The notes: a model not told the origin generated them from the letters alone. 64,000 nucleotides of DNA from Corynebacterium faecale (GCF_030408735.1 NZ_CP047204.1:62001-126000); one strand, 5' to 3'. Counted from the stretch's first letter, positions 35,724-45,324 are shown. Numbers and translations are program-made.

Positions 35724-35990
35724 TGGTGAGCGCCGTTGCGTTGCGTGCCGTCGCGGTGGGCGCAGTACGTGGTGTGCAGTACGGGGGACCCTGGGTGCTA
35801 GGCGTCAGGTGTGCACCGCACACGTCGCGCCGTGCACTCACCGGTCGTGCTGACGCGGGGTCTGCCACCGCGCCGACATCGGGTTGGTATTGGGCTGGTA
35901 TTGGGCCACACGGTACACCCCCATCAGCGGGAACTAATTTAAGCTGAGATAGACATTCTCATCCGTTGATTCAAAGGGAGCTGCCCATCC
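35724..35990. other. Intergenic, low-complexity GC-rich then promoter-like
   Basis: The first 190 bases are GC-rich and repetitive, with a short duplication TTGGTATTGGGC / CTGGTATTGGGC near 35885-35908. The last 50 are AT-richer, with AAAGGGAG before the next start. No gene seen. Confidence 0.5.
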
Positions 35991-36377
35991 ATGCCCAATG
36001 CAGATGCCACCGGTGAACGCGGTCGGTTTGCCCGGACAGTTTTTCCCGACGGGAATGAACCCGATCCACGCTTCACCCTGGCCAATGAGCGCACCTTCCT
36101 CGCATGGACACGGACCTCCCTGGCATTTCTCGCCGGTGGCATCGCCTTCGAGGCATTTCCCATTGATTCGCTCGATCCCACCCTGCGCACCGGGATTGCT
36201 GTGTTCATCATTGGTGTTGGCATGCTCATCGCAGCCGGTGCGGCAGTCCGGTGGGTGAATGTCGAGCGGGCTATGCGTACCGGAAAGCCGCTGCCCGTCC
36301 CCGCGATCGTGCCCTTATTGTCCATCTCTGCTCTGGTGGCCGGTGCAGCCGTGCTCGTTTTGTTTGTCATCGGATAA
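35991..36377 (+). CDS. DUF202 membrane protein (YidH-like)
   Basis: 128 residues from ATG 35991 (AAAGGGAG upstream). DUF202 signature: DPRFTLANERTFLAWTRTSLAFLAGGIA. Three membrane segments. Function unknown in bacteria. It overlaps into a second DUF202 gene 11 bp downstream, forming a pair seen in many actinobacteria. Confidence 0.85.
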   Translation: MPNADATGERGRFARTVFPDGNEPDPRFTLANERTFLAWTRTSLAFLAGGIAFEAFPIDSLDPTLRTGIAVFIIGVGMLIAAGAAVRWVNVERAMRTGKPLPVPAIVPLLSISALVAGAAVLVLFVIG

Positions 36378-36388
36378 GGAGAATTGAT

Positions 36389-36715
36389 GTGAAATCACAA
36401 CCGCTCCATAACGATCCGGGTCTTCAACCCGAGCGCACGATTCTATCGTGGAACCGCACCACTATTTCCATGGCAGTGTGCACTGCGGTGCTCCTGCGCT
36501 GGGCCAGTTTCTATGGTGCAGCCATCCTCGTCCCAGTGGTGTTGCTGATGAGCCTGGCCATGCTCATTCTGGTCACCCAACGCATCCGCTACACCAGACA
36601 ATCCCGTGGTCTGGCGCAGGACTATGTTTCGCCCAATGTCATCGGGGTGGCCGCTTTAACGTTCACCGCCCTGGTGTTCGGTGCCACCGGTATCTTCTTC
36701 GTGCTGGCGCATTGA
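36389..36715 (+). CDS. Second DUF202 membrane protein (GTG start)
   Basis: 108 residues from GTG 36389, six bases after AAGGAGA. Shorter DUF202 form: GLQPERTILSWNRTTISMAVCTAVLLRW, then two more membrane segments ending in FGATGIFFVLAH. The pair of unequal DUF202 proteins may form a heteromeric membrane complex, by inference from their coupling. Function unknown. Confidence 0.82.
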   Translation: MKSQPLHNDPGLQPERTILSWNRTTISMAVCTAVLLRWASFYGAAILVPVVLLMSLAMLILVTQRIRYTRQSRGLAQDYVSPNVIGVAALTFTALVFGATGIFFVLAH

Positions 36716-36971
36716 TCGACACCCTTTCCATAAGGGACGAGGCCTGCAGGCCAGCCAGTGGATAACGTGTTAATTAAGAAAATGACACGAATTCATTACT
36801 TTTGTTGCGGGGGGTTTCGCTGAAGCGATAGAAGTGCGAACATAATCGATATCACCCCGGATCGATGTGGGAATCGGTTTGGGGGGTGAGGGAAAACTCT
36901 GATTGGTGTCGCAATCTTGCTAGCGAATCGACTACTCGAGGCCCGACCTGTGTGCCCTCCAGTCAGAGAAG

Positions 36972-37018
36972 CCTCCCATCGCGGGATCCCAGTGGGATAT
37001 CGCGGTGGGAGGTTTTTA
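36972..37018 (+). terminator. Strong intrinsic terminator
   Basis: A three-part stem: CCTCCCA/TGGGAGG outer, CGCG/CGCG middle, ATCCC/GGGAT inner, loop AGT. It is followed at once by TTTTTATTT. It lies 255 bp after the nearest upstream gene, so it may end a separate short transcript. Confidence 0.8.
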
Positions 37019-37082
37019 TTTATCCCTGAACTTTAAACGTGGGGTTCACTCAAGGAACCGACATTATTTTCCACAGAACCTC

Positions 37083-37134
37083 TGTGACCTTGCTAACCCC
37101 TGTGACCTTGCTAACCCCTGTGACCTGGAGAACC
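37083..37134. repeat. 18-bp tandem repeat, 2.5 copies
   Basis: TGTGACCTTGCTAACCCC at 37083-37100 and 37101-37118 is followed by a partial copy (TGTGACCTGGAGAACC). It is non-coding as far as can be seen. Confidence 0.8.
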
Positions 37135-37422
37135 GCCTGTATGAGGCCCTGCAGCGCGCAGCGGAATTCAGCTGCTCCCAATTTTGGGGGCTGTTCTTCC
37201 CAAGTCAAACGGATGAAGCTTGAAGTCCAACGGGCCTTAGCGATCGTGGTTAATCGTGCCGTTAGGTCTCGGGCCTGGGTTTCAGGCCCGTGAATAGAGA
37301 AGACGATTAAGACCGGTTATGGCGAGCTGAGACCGTCGAAAGGTGTCAAAAACAGCGAGAGTCATCAAGAGATAAGACAGGCACAGGGTGCCGCTACAGG
37401 GAGGGAGGGCTTCAGAAGAAGC

Positions 37423-38286
37423 ATGCCAATCATGTTGCTTGTGTGCGGAATGATCGGATTTCTGGTTGCGTCCTCTATGGGGTTCAGCAATGTGCGCCGA
37501 CGGATCTTAAGGAGATTTCGCCGGGCAGACCTGCTCATTAGAGCCACGGTCGCGGTTTCTCTGGTTCTGGTGCTATTGAGTTTTGTGTCATGGGTGTGGT
37601 TCAGGACTAGTTCCATCGCTGACCTGCTCTTATGTGGATTTTTGATGGTTTCTGTGGCTGTGGGGGCTCTCGTCTTTGAACGATTCCGGATCCTTTCCCA
37701 GCCTGCGATCAGTCACCGTACCTTTCTGGTGGTGGCGGCACATCCTGGGGACGCCATCTACGGGGCGGTGGCCACGCTGGCCAAACTCCGGGACCGACAT
37801 CATGAGATTCACGTGTTCACCCTCACCAATGGTGGTTCTGATGATGAGGTGGAAATGCTTCCTGATAAGTGCGGGTCTTGGGCGCAGTTCGTCGGTTGTA
37901 GTTCCTTGACCTTGGGCAATGTGCCAGTGCAGCATGTTGCAGCCAGACGTGAGTACATCCGTGCTCTCATCCGCGAACAGTTGGAGAAATATCGTCCTGA
38001 CGCCATCCTGACCCATTCAGTGCATGACACCAATAAGGAACGGGCGATGCTTGCTGATCTGGTGATGCAGATGTCCACGGTGAGGCAGGCCGTGTACGGG
38101 TTCCGGTCACCGACCAGCGACGGGCGTTTTTCCTCGGACTGTCGCTGTGATGTGGATGCGTATCTGCTCATGAAGGATTATGTCCTCCGCGACTACCATG
38201 GCACCCGGGATCCCTGGGATCACGGTGTGCGCAAGGAGTCATTTGAGGTCATCCGTGCAGGTTCTTCCACCTCATTGCAGTGGTAA
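37423..38286 (+). CDS. Membrane-anchored PIG-L/LmbE-like protein with degenerate active site
   Basis: 287 residues from ATG 37423. The first 85 residues carry a membrane helix (MLLVCGMIGFLVASSMGF) and a second pair (IRATVAVSLVLVLLSFVSWVW, LLLCGFLMVSVAVGALVF). A PIG-L fold follows, starting TFLVVAAHPGDAIYGAVATLAKL. PIG-L deacetylases use AHPDDE; here it reads AHPGDA, keeping the zinc His and second Asp but losing the aspartate that serves as general base. A later zinc-type motif THSVHDTNKERA is also altered. It may be inactive or use another mechanism. Confidence 0.72.
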   Translation: MPIMLLVCGMIGFLVASSMGFSNVRRRILRRFRRADLLIRATVAVSLVLVLLSFVSWVWFRTSSIADLLLCGFLMVSVAVGALVFERFRILSQPAISHRTFLVVAAHPGDAIYGAVATLAKLRDRHHEIHVFTLTNGGSDDEVEMLPDKCGSWAQFVGCSSLTLGNVPVQHVAARREYIRALIREQLEKYRPDAILTHSVHDTNKERAMLADLVMQMSTVRQAVYGFRSPTSDGRFSSDCRCDVDAYLLMKDYVLRDYHGTRDPWDHGVRKESFEVIRAGSSTSLQW

Positions 38287-38604
38287 GCAGTGGTAGTCAG
38301 TGGTAGCCGTGAGGATGGAAATCATCAGCGTATTAGTTGAGAAGCAGGTCAAAGCTCTCGAGTTTTAAACCCGAAAACCGGGTGTCCATAAGAACGCCGG
38401 TGGCCAGAGAGTGGCTGATGGTGGCTGAGAGACAACCGCCAAATGCAATAAACCCATCGCCAGCCAGCAACGGTTAGACGATGACGTGAGCTGCCGGTGC
38501 GCCTCTGATCAGCCCGCAATCACGCACCGCCTAACAGCCGCCAAATAGCTGGCCGAATAGCCACTGGACAGCTACCGAATAACCACCAGGCAACCTTTCA
38601 GTTG
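38287..38604. other. Intergenic, nothing clear
   Basis: A short CAGTGGTA repeat follows the PIG-L stop (38278-38305). One iterated word lies at 38385-38392, near a small stem of ACCCGAAAACCGGGT (38369-38383). No gene or RNA recognised. Confidence 0.5.
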
Positions 38605-39150
38605 TCAGCCACGCGGAATCACAAAATCTGTGAGCCGGGCAGTACCGGTGGACAGGTCTTTCCAGGGGGTATCAAATTCCAACACTGCGATCGCACTGGT
38701 GGGGAATTTTTTATCCATCTGCGACCATCCGGGGTGATCATCCTCCGCCGCAAAATGGTGCGCCAGTTCCACCACACCCGGCCAGTGGCCGATGAACAGC
38801 GCGGTTCCCGCTGTCTCCGGGATTCGGAGAACCAGGTGCTCGAAATAGGACACTTCGGTTTCGTAGATCTCATCGTGATAGTGAACCGCCGTGCCGCCGG
38901 CCGCACCGCCGCCACCACCCGCCGCCACAGCCCCGCCAGCCTGCGCACGTTCCCAGGTCAGACGCGTGCGGGCGGCTGTGGAACATAACACGTGATCAAT
39001 CGGGCCGATGTTGTCCGCCAACCACTTGCCTGCAGCCTTGCCATCGCGATGTCCGCGCTTGTTCAGCGGGCGGTCATGATCCGGTTCGGGTTCAGCCCAG
39101 GAGGATTTGGAATGGCGCAGAATAACCAGGCGGTGATGCATGAGCCTCAT
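38605..39150 (-). CDS. sixA: SixA-type phosphohistidine phosphatase
   Basis: 181 residues from ATG 39150 (a second ATG at 39141). The histidine phosphatase core is VILRHSKSSWAEP (catalytic RHS) and FIGHWPGVVEL (second His). A Gly/Ala-rich insert (residues 71-90) is unusual. In C. glutamicum sixA follows rbtT and mtlD in the AtlR-controlled operon, the same order as here. However, 137 bp separate it from mtlD. Confidence 0.82.
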   Translation of the reverse strand: MRLMHHRLVILRHSKSSWAEPEPDHDRPLNKRGHRDGKAAGKWLADNIGPIDHVLCSTAARTRLTWERAQAGGAVAAGGGGGAAGGTAVHYHDEIYETEVSYFEHLVLRIPETAGTALFIGHWPGVVELAHHFAAEDDHPGWSQMDKKFPTSAIAVLEFDTPWKDLSTGTARLTDFVIPRG

Positions 39151-39287
39151 GATAGTCCGGAAAACGCCACCCCACCTGGCAACCAGGGAAGCTCCCCAGG
39201 CCGTGCTCGTGGCGTCCGCGCTGCTGCACGGCGGTTCACCCGCTTGACGACGACCCGCACTCCACAGTGGGGCGTCGATAAGCGTGT

Positions 39288-40811
39288 TTAAACGGTGACT
39301 TTTGCAAGAAGCATGTCCAGGGTGGCCTCAGCGCCGTGTTCATGGAGTGAGGTGAGCGCCTCGGTGTAGGCGGCGGTGAAGTCGGGTGAATCGATGAGAT
39401 CCCCGAACAGGCCACGGTCACGAAGGAAGGCGAGCACATCCTCGTGGTTTCGGGAGGCGTTCTCCCGCACACGATCCACGAGTCGGTCCACCACAGTGAT
39501 CGGCTGGCCGTCCTCGTCGATACCCTCCGCATAGCGCGCCCAGGAGGCGACGATCGCTGCGGACAATCTGATTTCACCCCCATTGGCTAGATTCTCCTGG
39601 ATCACGGGCAGCAGCCACTTGGGGATGCGGTCGGAGGATTCGGCGCACAGACGTGCCACTGTGTCCTTAACTGAGGCATTGCCGAACCTGGCAATAAGTT
39701 GGTGACGGTAGGAATCCAGGTCCACGTCAGGCAACGCCTGCAGGGTCGGGGTGGCCTCGCGTTCCATATAGGCGAGCAGGAAGTCACGGAAACGTCGGTC
39801 TGACATGACCTCGTCCACCATCCGGTGGCCAGCGAGGTAGCCAAAATAGCACAGGCCCTGGTGGGAGGCGTTGAGGAGACGAAGCTTCAGCAGCTCATAG
39901 GGTTCGACATCAGCGACCACCTGGACACCGGCCTGCTCGAAGGCGGGACGGCCGATGGTGCCATCGGGATCGGCTGTGAAAGTGTTTTCCAGTACCCATT
40001 GCGTGAAGTCCTCCGCGACCACGGGCCAGGCATCTTCATAACCGGTGGCCAGCACATCGGCACGATCCGCATCGGTGGTCTCCGGGGTGATGCGGTCCAC
40101 CATGGAATTGGGGAACCGGACATTATCCGCTACCCAGGCGCCTAGCTGGGGGGAGACAGAGTCAGCGAAAGCCATGAAGAACGTGGCCGCCAACTCACCG
40201 TTACCCTGGATATTATCGCAGCTCATGATGGTGAAAGGTGCAGTATCAGCAGCGCGTCGGGTGATCAATGCTGCAGTGATGAGTCCGAAGAAGGTCTGCA
40301 GTCCCGAATAATCACCGGCGCGGATCATGTCCCGGTCCTGCGTGATGCGGGGATTGGAATGGTCGAAGTTGCCTGTGGCGGGATCAATGTTATATCCACC
40401 CTCGGTGACGGTGAGGGAGACAATGCGGATTCGCGGATCGGCGAGGGTTTCTACGGCGGCAGTTGGATCGTCCGGTGCAAACACATAGTCAACAATGGAG
40501 CCGATGATGCGCTGTTTCCTGGAGTTATCCGGGGCTTTGGTGGTCAGCGTGTACAGGTGATCCTGTTTTTCTAGTGCATCGCGCATCCGGGCATCCGATG
40601 GCATGACACCCATGCCGATGATGCCCCAGTCCAGTGCTGTGCCCTCATTCATCAGGGAATCCAGATACATGGCCTGGTGTGCGCGGTGGAAACCGCCGAC
40701 GCCGAAGTGGACGATGCCCGGTGTGACCTGGGTGCGGTCATAGGTTGGAATGGCCACACCGGTGGCGGCTGTGATGGCGGGAAGATGAGCGGTAGTGAGC
40801 TGCAGGGGCAT
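39288..40811 (-). CDS. mtlD: Polyol (mannitol/arabitol) dehydrogenase
   Basis: 507 residues, length of long-chain mannitol dehydrogenases. Segments: IVHFGVGGFHRAHQAMYLD at the N-terminus, SVTEGGYNI, TIMSCDNIQGNGE, and the catalytic lysine region PKWLLPVIQENL. The family oxidises mannitol or D-arabitol to the ketose with NAD. The adjacent rbtT transporter and xylulokinase suggest D-arabitol to D-xylulose to xylulose 5-phosphate. It is 45 bp downstream of rbtT, so cotranscription is likely. Confidence 0.9.
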   Translation of the reverse strand: MPLQLTTAHLPAITAATGVAIPTYDRTQVTPGIVHFGVGGFHRAHQAMYLDSLMNEGTALDWGIIGMGVMPSDARMRDALEKQDHLYTLTTKAPDNSRKQRIIGSIVDYVFAPDDPTAAVETLADPRIRIVSLTVTEGGYNIDPATGNFDHSNPRITQDRDMIRAGDYSGLQTFFGLITAALITRRAADTAPFTIMSCDNIQGNGELAATFFMAFADSVSPQLGAWVADNVRFPNSMVDRITPETTDADRADVLATGYEDAWPVVAEDFTQWVLENTFTADPDGTIGRPAFEQAGVQVVADVEPYELLKLRLLNASHQGLCYFGYLAGHRMVDEVMSDRRFRDFLLAYMEREATPTLQALPDVDLDSYRHQLIARFGNASVKDTVARLCAESSDRIPKWLLPVIQENLANGGEIRLSAAIVASWARYAEGIDEDGQPITVVDRLVDRVRENASRNHEDVLAFLRDRGLFGDLIDSPDFTAAYTEALTSLHEHGAEATLDMLLAKVTV

Positions 40812-40856
40812 GGATTTCTCCTTGAAGTACCGAAGGTGTGCGGCTGATGGGTGTGT

Positions 40857-42257
40857 TTAGGGTGCGATGTTGCTGGTGGTGATGTGCTTATCCACGGTTG
40901 CTGTTTCCTCCGTGGGGTTGTTTCTCGCGAGGTCGGTGATCTCTGCGCCTTCCTTTAGGGCTGGAACACCGTCGAAACCTGGCTGGGTGCCACGCAGCTG
41001 AAGCGTCATCCAACCGGAGAGCAGGTAGAGGCCGATCATGATGAAAATGAGACCGGTGGCACCGATGAGAGGGTGGAAGACCGCCACCAGGAGCGGACCG
41101 ACAGCCACGGCTCCACCCACGCCCAGGTTGTAGGTGGCCATGGCAGCACCGGGGTGTTTCGGATCAAGCGATACCGCGATGGCTGACAGGGGAACGAAGC
41201 CTGCCAGTGAGATACCGAAAAGAGCACCCGCCGCAATGGTGATACCGAAGACCAGACCATCACTCAATCCTGCCCGGACACCGATGAGCGGGGTGAAGTA
41301 CACCAATGACAGGGTGGCTGCGCCGCCTATGGAGCCAACCCAGAAAACCGTGCGTGCCCATCCATAGCGGTCACCGAAGTTGCCGAAGAAGGGATTAAAC
41401 GGCAGGTTCACGGCATAGATGACGGTGGTGAGGATGAGAAACCACCCCAGCTGCCACCTGAGGTCTTCGGTGAAGAAGGAGGGAAAGAACACTGCCATGG
41501 CATAGGTGGGGATGGAGTTGATGGTGCGGATACAAGTGACAAAACGGGCCCGGCGATCATGGCGCAGCAGCGTGAAGCCCTGTCCGAGAGTCTGGGTGAC
41601 ATCCTCAGGGTTTGATACCAGTGGATGGCGGCCACGGCGTTCCTTCACGCCCAGCAGGGCAATGAGGGAACCGATGACCACCAGTATCAGAGAGACCCAC
41701 AGGGTTTGATAGAAACTGAGGTCCACCCACTGCATGGAAATGGTGGCTACCAGTGCGCCCAGTGTGGGCAGACCTGCCGAGAAGGCCACATAGAACCAGC
41801 CCACGCTGGTTCCCAGCTGTTGTGGGGATGCGGTGGCGGTGATCCAGACCAGGAATCCATAGGCAAAGAAGGGGTATCCGAAACCACGGAGCCCATAGGT
41901 GAGGAAGATGAGCCAGGTCTGGTCAGTGGTCAGTGCCACTGCGAGGAAGGCGAGTTCGAAGATGATCCAGATTGCCGCACCGAGGATCATTACTTTCCGT
42001 GGACCCCACAGGTCAGAGAGTGCTGCTGCGAAGAAAGCTGCAATAGCCACGGCCACACCGTAAACGGTGATTAGGCTGCCGGCCAGCGAGACACTGAAAC
42101 CATGTTCGGAGCTGAGGAAGGGTTCGAGGATGTTGGTCTCCACGCCGTCGCCGATCATGAAGATCGTGAGGCCGATGAAACCGAAGATCAGTGCCCGGGG
42201 GATGCCGAGACGGTCCAGAACGCCCGGTTGTGTCACCGGTACCTGTGGAGTGGGCAT
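40857..42257 (-). CDS. rbtT: MFS polyol transporter
   Basis: 466 residues from ATG 42257 (AAAGGCGA upstream); the open frame extends further but runs through the operator region. Twelve membrane segments, with GDGVETNILEPFLSSEHGFS in TM1-2 and AALSDLWGPRKVMILG as the MFS loop. It corresponds in order to rbtT of C. glutamicum, the D-arabitol/ribitol permease. Divergent from atlR. Confidence 0.88.
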   Translation of the reverse strand: MPTPQVPVTQPGVLDRLGIPRALIFGFIGLTIFMIGDGVETNILEPFLSSEHGFSVSLAGSLITVYGVAVAIAAFFAAALSDLWGPRKVMILGAAIWIIFELAFLAVALTTDQTWLIFLTYGLRGFGYPFFAYGFLVWITATASPQQLGTSVGWFYVAFSAGLPTLGALVATISMQWVDLSFYQTLWVSLILVVIGSLIALLGVKERRGRHPLVSNPEDVTQTLGQGFTLLRHDRRARFVTCIRTINSIPTYAMAVFFPSFFTEDLRWQLGWFLILTTVIYAVNLPFNPFFGNFGDRYGWARTVFWVGSIGGAATLSLVYFTPLIGVRAGLSDGLVFGITIAAGALFGISLAGFVPLSAIAVSLDPKHPGAAMATYNLGVGGAVAVGPLLVAVFHPLIGATGLIFIMIGLYLLSGWMTLQLRGTQPGFDGVPALKEGAEITDLARNNPTEETATVDKHITTSNIAP

Positions 42258-42369
42258 GTTGTCGCCTTTGTTAGGTTTGTTAGATGCAGTGGGGAAAAAC
42301 TGTGCCAAGTAGAGATTATTCATACTGTGGTGGTGCAGATCACGTGAATCTATCACCAATCTAACGCCA

Positions 42370-42400
42370 TTATGTTGGCAAAAAGCAATACCCAACATAA
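42370..42400. promoter_or_regulatory. Palindromic operator between rbtT and atlR
   Basis: TTATGTTGG (42370-42378) faces CCAACATAA (42392-42400), a perfect 9-bp inverted repeat with 13 bases between. It sits centrally in the divergent spacer, 51 bp before the atlR ATG, and is the likely binding site of AtlR. Another half-like AAAATGTT follows. Confidence 0.65.
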
Positions 42401-42451
42401 AAATGTTAAAAGCTGCTGGTTCTAACAACAGGGGCGTGGTAGCTTTTTCAC

Positions 42452-43294
42452 ATGGCCCACATAACCCCCGCCACCGCCCAGGAGCGGCGTCGAGAGCGCA
42501 TCATCTCCTACATCACGCGACATGGTTCCGCGCGCGTGGAACAACTGGCAGAGCATTTTGATGTCAGCGCGATGACCATCCACCGTGATCTGGAGGCACT
42601 GGCTGCGGATAATCTCCTCGAACGCATCCGGGGTGGCGCGCGCTCGGTGTCGCCGTCTATGAGTGAGCTGGCGGTGGGGCAGCGCAGACACCTGCACCGG
42701 ACCACCAAGGAGGCGCTCTGTGCCGCTGCCGCGCGTCTCATTCCCGAAGGTGCGGTGGTGGCGATTGATGATTCCACTACCCTCGAAGCCCTGGTGGAAC
42801 AACTCCCTGAACGCGCGCCGTCGGCATTGATCACCCATTCCCTCAAGGCAATGAGCGATCACCGCCGGCGCGCCGGGATGATGGATATCCGCCTCATCGC
42901 CTGTGGCGGACTCTACTTTGCGGAAACGGATTCCTTCCTCGGCACCACCACCACCGCGCAGCTCAACCAGTTATCTGCAGATATTTCCTTCGTATCCACC
43001 ACCGCACTGCGAGAGACTGGTGATTCTGCTGCATTATTTCACCCGGATATGGAGGCCGCGGACACCAAACGTGCGGTGATCGGCATCGGTGCCATCAAAG
43101 TGCTGGTGCTGGATTCGAGTAAATTCGGCTCACCCGGTGTCTTCCGTGTGGCCCCGATCGATCATTTCGATCACATCATCATTGACCAGAAATGTAGCCG
43201 TGAGCAGCGTGAACTTCTTTCACTCTGTCGCGCCCAGATCCATGTCGTCGATGTGGATGGGAATGAGACCGCCCTCCAGAAAGGGGAAAACTGA
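42452..43294 (+). CDS. atlR: DeoR-family regulator AtlR
   Basis: 280 residues from ATG 42452. N-terminal DeoR helix-turn-helix: ERRRERIISYITRHGSARVEQLAEHFDVSAMTIHRDLEALAADNLLERIRGGA. A C-terminal sugar-phosphate sensing domain has AVVAIDDSTTLEAL and VLVLDSSKFG. In C. glutamicum this regulator (AtlR/SucR) represses rbtT-mtlD-sixA and xylB and is relieved by D-arabitol. Its stop overlaps the xylB start. Confidence 0.9.
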   Translation: MAHITPATAQERRRERIISYITRHGSARVEQLAEHFDVSAMTIHRDLEALAADNLLERIRGGARSVSPSMSELAVGQRRHLHRTTKEALCAAAARLIPEGAVVAIDDSTTLEALVEQLPERAPSALITHSLKAMSDHRRRAGMMDIRLIACGGLYFAETDSFLGTTTTAQLNQLSADISFVSTTALRETGDSAALFHPDMEAADTKRAVIGIGAIKVLVLDSSKFGSPGVFRVAPIDHFDHIIIDQKCSREQRELLSLCRAQIHVVDVDGNETALQKGEN

Positions 43295-44682
43295 TGGCAC
43301 TGGTGCTGGGCATCGATAGTTCCACCCAATCGTGCAAGGCGGTGCTTGTCGACGCCGCCACCGGCCACGTGGTCGATGAAGGCCGTGCGAGTCACCCTTC
43401 CGGTACGGAGGTGGACCCTGCCGCCTGGATCGAGGCTCTTGACATCGCCACCGAGGGGCTCCTGGGGCGTGCTGATGCTGTGTCCATCGCCGGCCAACAG
43501 CACGGAATGGTGGCCCTGGACGCCCATGGCGACCTGGTGAGGCCCGCCCTGCTGTGGAACGACACCCGCTCCGCACAGGCGGCGCGTGATCTCAATGAGG
43601 AGATCGGTGGTACTGATGTTGCTGTGGACGCCACCGGCAGTGTGTATCTGGCTTCCATCACGGCCACCAAGTTACGGTGGATGAGAGACCATGAACCCGA
43701 TAATGCGCGTCGCACCGCTGCGGTGCTGCTCCCGCATGATTACCTCACCTGGCATCTGCTGGGCAAAAAGCGCATGGTCACTGACCACGGTGATGCCTCC
43801 GGCACCGGCTATTACAGCACTCGTTACCGTGCCTGGAGGCCTGACCTCGTGGAACTCGCATTCGGGCGCGGGGTGACCCTGCCTGACCTTTTAGGTCCGA
43901 ACGAGGTGGCAGGGCGCACCAGCAGTGGCGTGCTGGTTGCCCCCGGGACTGGTGATAATGCGGCCGCCGCCTTGGGATTGAGCCTGAAACCAGGGGATGT
44001 CAGTGTCTCCATAGGCACGTCCGGGGTGGCTTCAGCCACGGTGGATGACAGTGTCCACGATCCATCCGGACTGGTCACCGGGTTTGCCGATGCCACCGGT
44101 GCCTATCTGCCGCTGTCCTGCACCCTCAATGGCGCCCGTGTCCTGGAACTCGGTCGCCGTATCCTGGGGGTGGAATGGGAGGAATTTGATCGCTTGGCGT
44201 TAGCCTCCGACCCGGGCTCCGCGGGGTTGGTGCTCCAGCCCTACCTCGATGGTGAACGTACCCCGAACCGGCCTGGGGCAACCGGGGTGCTGGCGGGACT
44301 CACCAGCGCCACCACTCGGGAAGACTTCGCACGTGCCACCGTGGAAGGCCTGCTTAGCTCCATGGATGATGCCGTCACCGCATTGGTTGATGCTACTGGT
44401 GTCCCTGCGAAGCGCATTCTGCTCATCGGTGGTGGTGCCCGTTCGGAGGCGGTACGCCAGATCGCCCCGGAGGTATTCGGTACGGATGTGGTGATCCCTG
44501 AACCTGCAGAATACGTCGCACTCGGTGCCGCCCGGCAGGCTGCATGGGTGCTGTCAGGTTCGGGTAAACCACCAACGTGGGATATCGCGGGGTCTACAAC
44601 CATGTCCAGACAGAGAAATGATGAGATTGCCGTGCGCTACGCCCGCCTCCGGGAAGCGACGCGGGACTGGTGTAACCCCTGA
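43294..44682 (+). CDS. xylB: Xylulokinase
   Basis: 462 residues, ATG overlapping the atlR TGA. FGGY kinase motifs: LGIDSSTQSCKAVLVD, SIAGQQHGMVALD, LLWNDTRSAQAARDL, and VSIGTSGVASA. LLIGGGARSEAVRQI is in the C-terminal ATP domain. It phosphorylates D-xylulose, joining arabitol or xylose catabolism to the pentose phosphate pathway. Confidence 0.93.
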   Translation: MALVLGIDSSTQSCKAVLVDAATGHVVDEGRASHPSGTEVDPAAWIEALDIATEGLLGRADAVSIAGQQHGMVALDAHGDLVRPALLWNDTRSAQAARDLNEEIGGTDVAVDATGSVYLASITATKLRWMRDHEPDNARRTAAVLLPHDYLTWHLLGKKRMVTDHGDASGTGYYSTRYRAWRPDLVELAFGRGVTLPDLLGPNEVAGRTSSGVLVAPGTGDNAAAALGLSLKPGDVSVSIGTSGVASATVDDSVHDPSGLVTGFADATGAYLPLSCTLNGARVLELGRRILGVEWEEFDRLALASDPGSAGLVLQPYLDGERTPNRPGATGVLAGLTSATTREDFARATVEGLLSSMDDAVTALVDATGVPAKRILLIGGGARSEAVRQIAPEVFGTDVVIPEPAEYVALGAARQAAWVLSGSGKPPTWDIAGSTTMSRQRNDEIAVRYARLREATRDWCNP

Positions 44683-44684
44683 CG

Positions 44685-45311
44685 CTACCGGAAGTTCCGC
44701 CTAGCCTCATTGGCGGCTTCGGCACCAATGACCCAATCATCAATCTGGGTGGCCACCCGTTCGGCTGCCGCGAGGTTTCCAGAGTGCAGGGCAAATTGGG
44801 CATCGCTGACCAGCAAGTGCCATTTGGGAGCGGGAATGGGGTATCCGGATTGATGGGTGTAGTCGTGAAAGGCGCACAGCTGGTGTAGAAGTGCCAGCTC
44901 AGATGGGTCGCGGGTGTCAGTGATCAACACCGGTAGGTTCAGGTCGACGTCTTTACCCTCCCGTTCCTTCCGCGCCAGGAACCAGATGCGTCCCAGTGCG
45001 AGCGGGGTTCCCACCACAACCAGAAGCATCAGAATTCCGGCCAGAATGATAAGAGCGGTGGAATCAATCGCAGCGCTTAATACCGCCAGGACCGGGATGA
45101 GTAGACCCGCACCCATCAATCCAGCACGCGAGCGTTTCGCACTCTGAACTGCCCTGGTGGGTTGATCACTGGGAAGGAACGCTCTCAATGCGGCTCTATC
45201 CGGCACGACGATCGCGCGTGATCCGCTGCTCAACTCGGCGTTGGTGACCCGCGCCATCTGGCGGAAATCACGGTGGCCGAGGATCTCAGGGAGCAGTGGA
45301 TGCAGTGACAT
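44685..45311 (-). CDS. Conserved membrane protein downstream of panC
   Basis: 208 residues from ATG 45311. One or two hydrophobic segments (AGLMGAGLLIPVLAVLSAAI and LIILAGILMLLVVVGTPLAL) lie between soluble ends. The C-terminal part is helical (WHLLVSDAQFALHSGNLAAAERVATQIDDWV). Not recognised. It is 13 bp after panC on the same strand, as in C. glutamicum, so it is probably the third gene of the panBC operon. Confidence 0.72.
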   Translation of the reverse strand: MSLHPLLPEILGHRDFRQMARVTNAELSSGSRAIVVPDRAALRAFLPSDQPTRAVQSAKRSRAGLMGAGLLIPVLAVLSAAIDSTALIILAGILMLLVVVGTPLALGRIWFLARKEREGKDVDLNLPVLITDTRDPSELALLHQLCAFHDYTHQSGYPIPAPKWHLLVSDAQFALHSGNLAAAERVATQIDDWVIGAEAANEARRNFR

Positions 45312-45324
45312 GGTGATTCTCAGG

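Larger units (their letters stand above)
36716..37422. other. 700-bp stretch without a convincing gene
   Basis: No open frame here looks real. It holds one iterated word (36727-36734), a strong hairpin with T-run (36972-37016), two and a half copies of an 18-bp repeat (37083-37130) and a small hairpin GGGCCT/AGGCCC near 37271-37289. A CATAAT at 36841 could be a -10 box for a short RNA ending at the hairpin. Confidence 0.55.
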
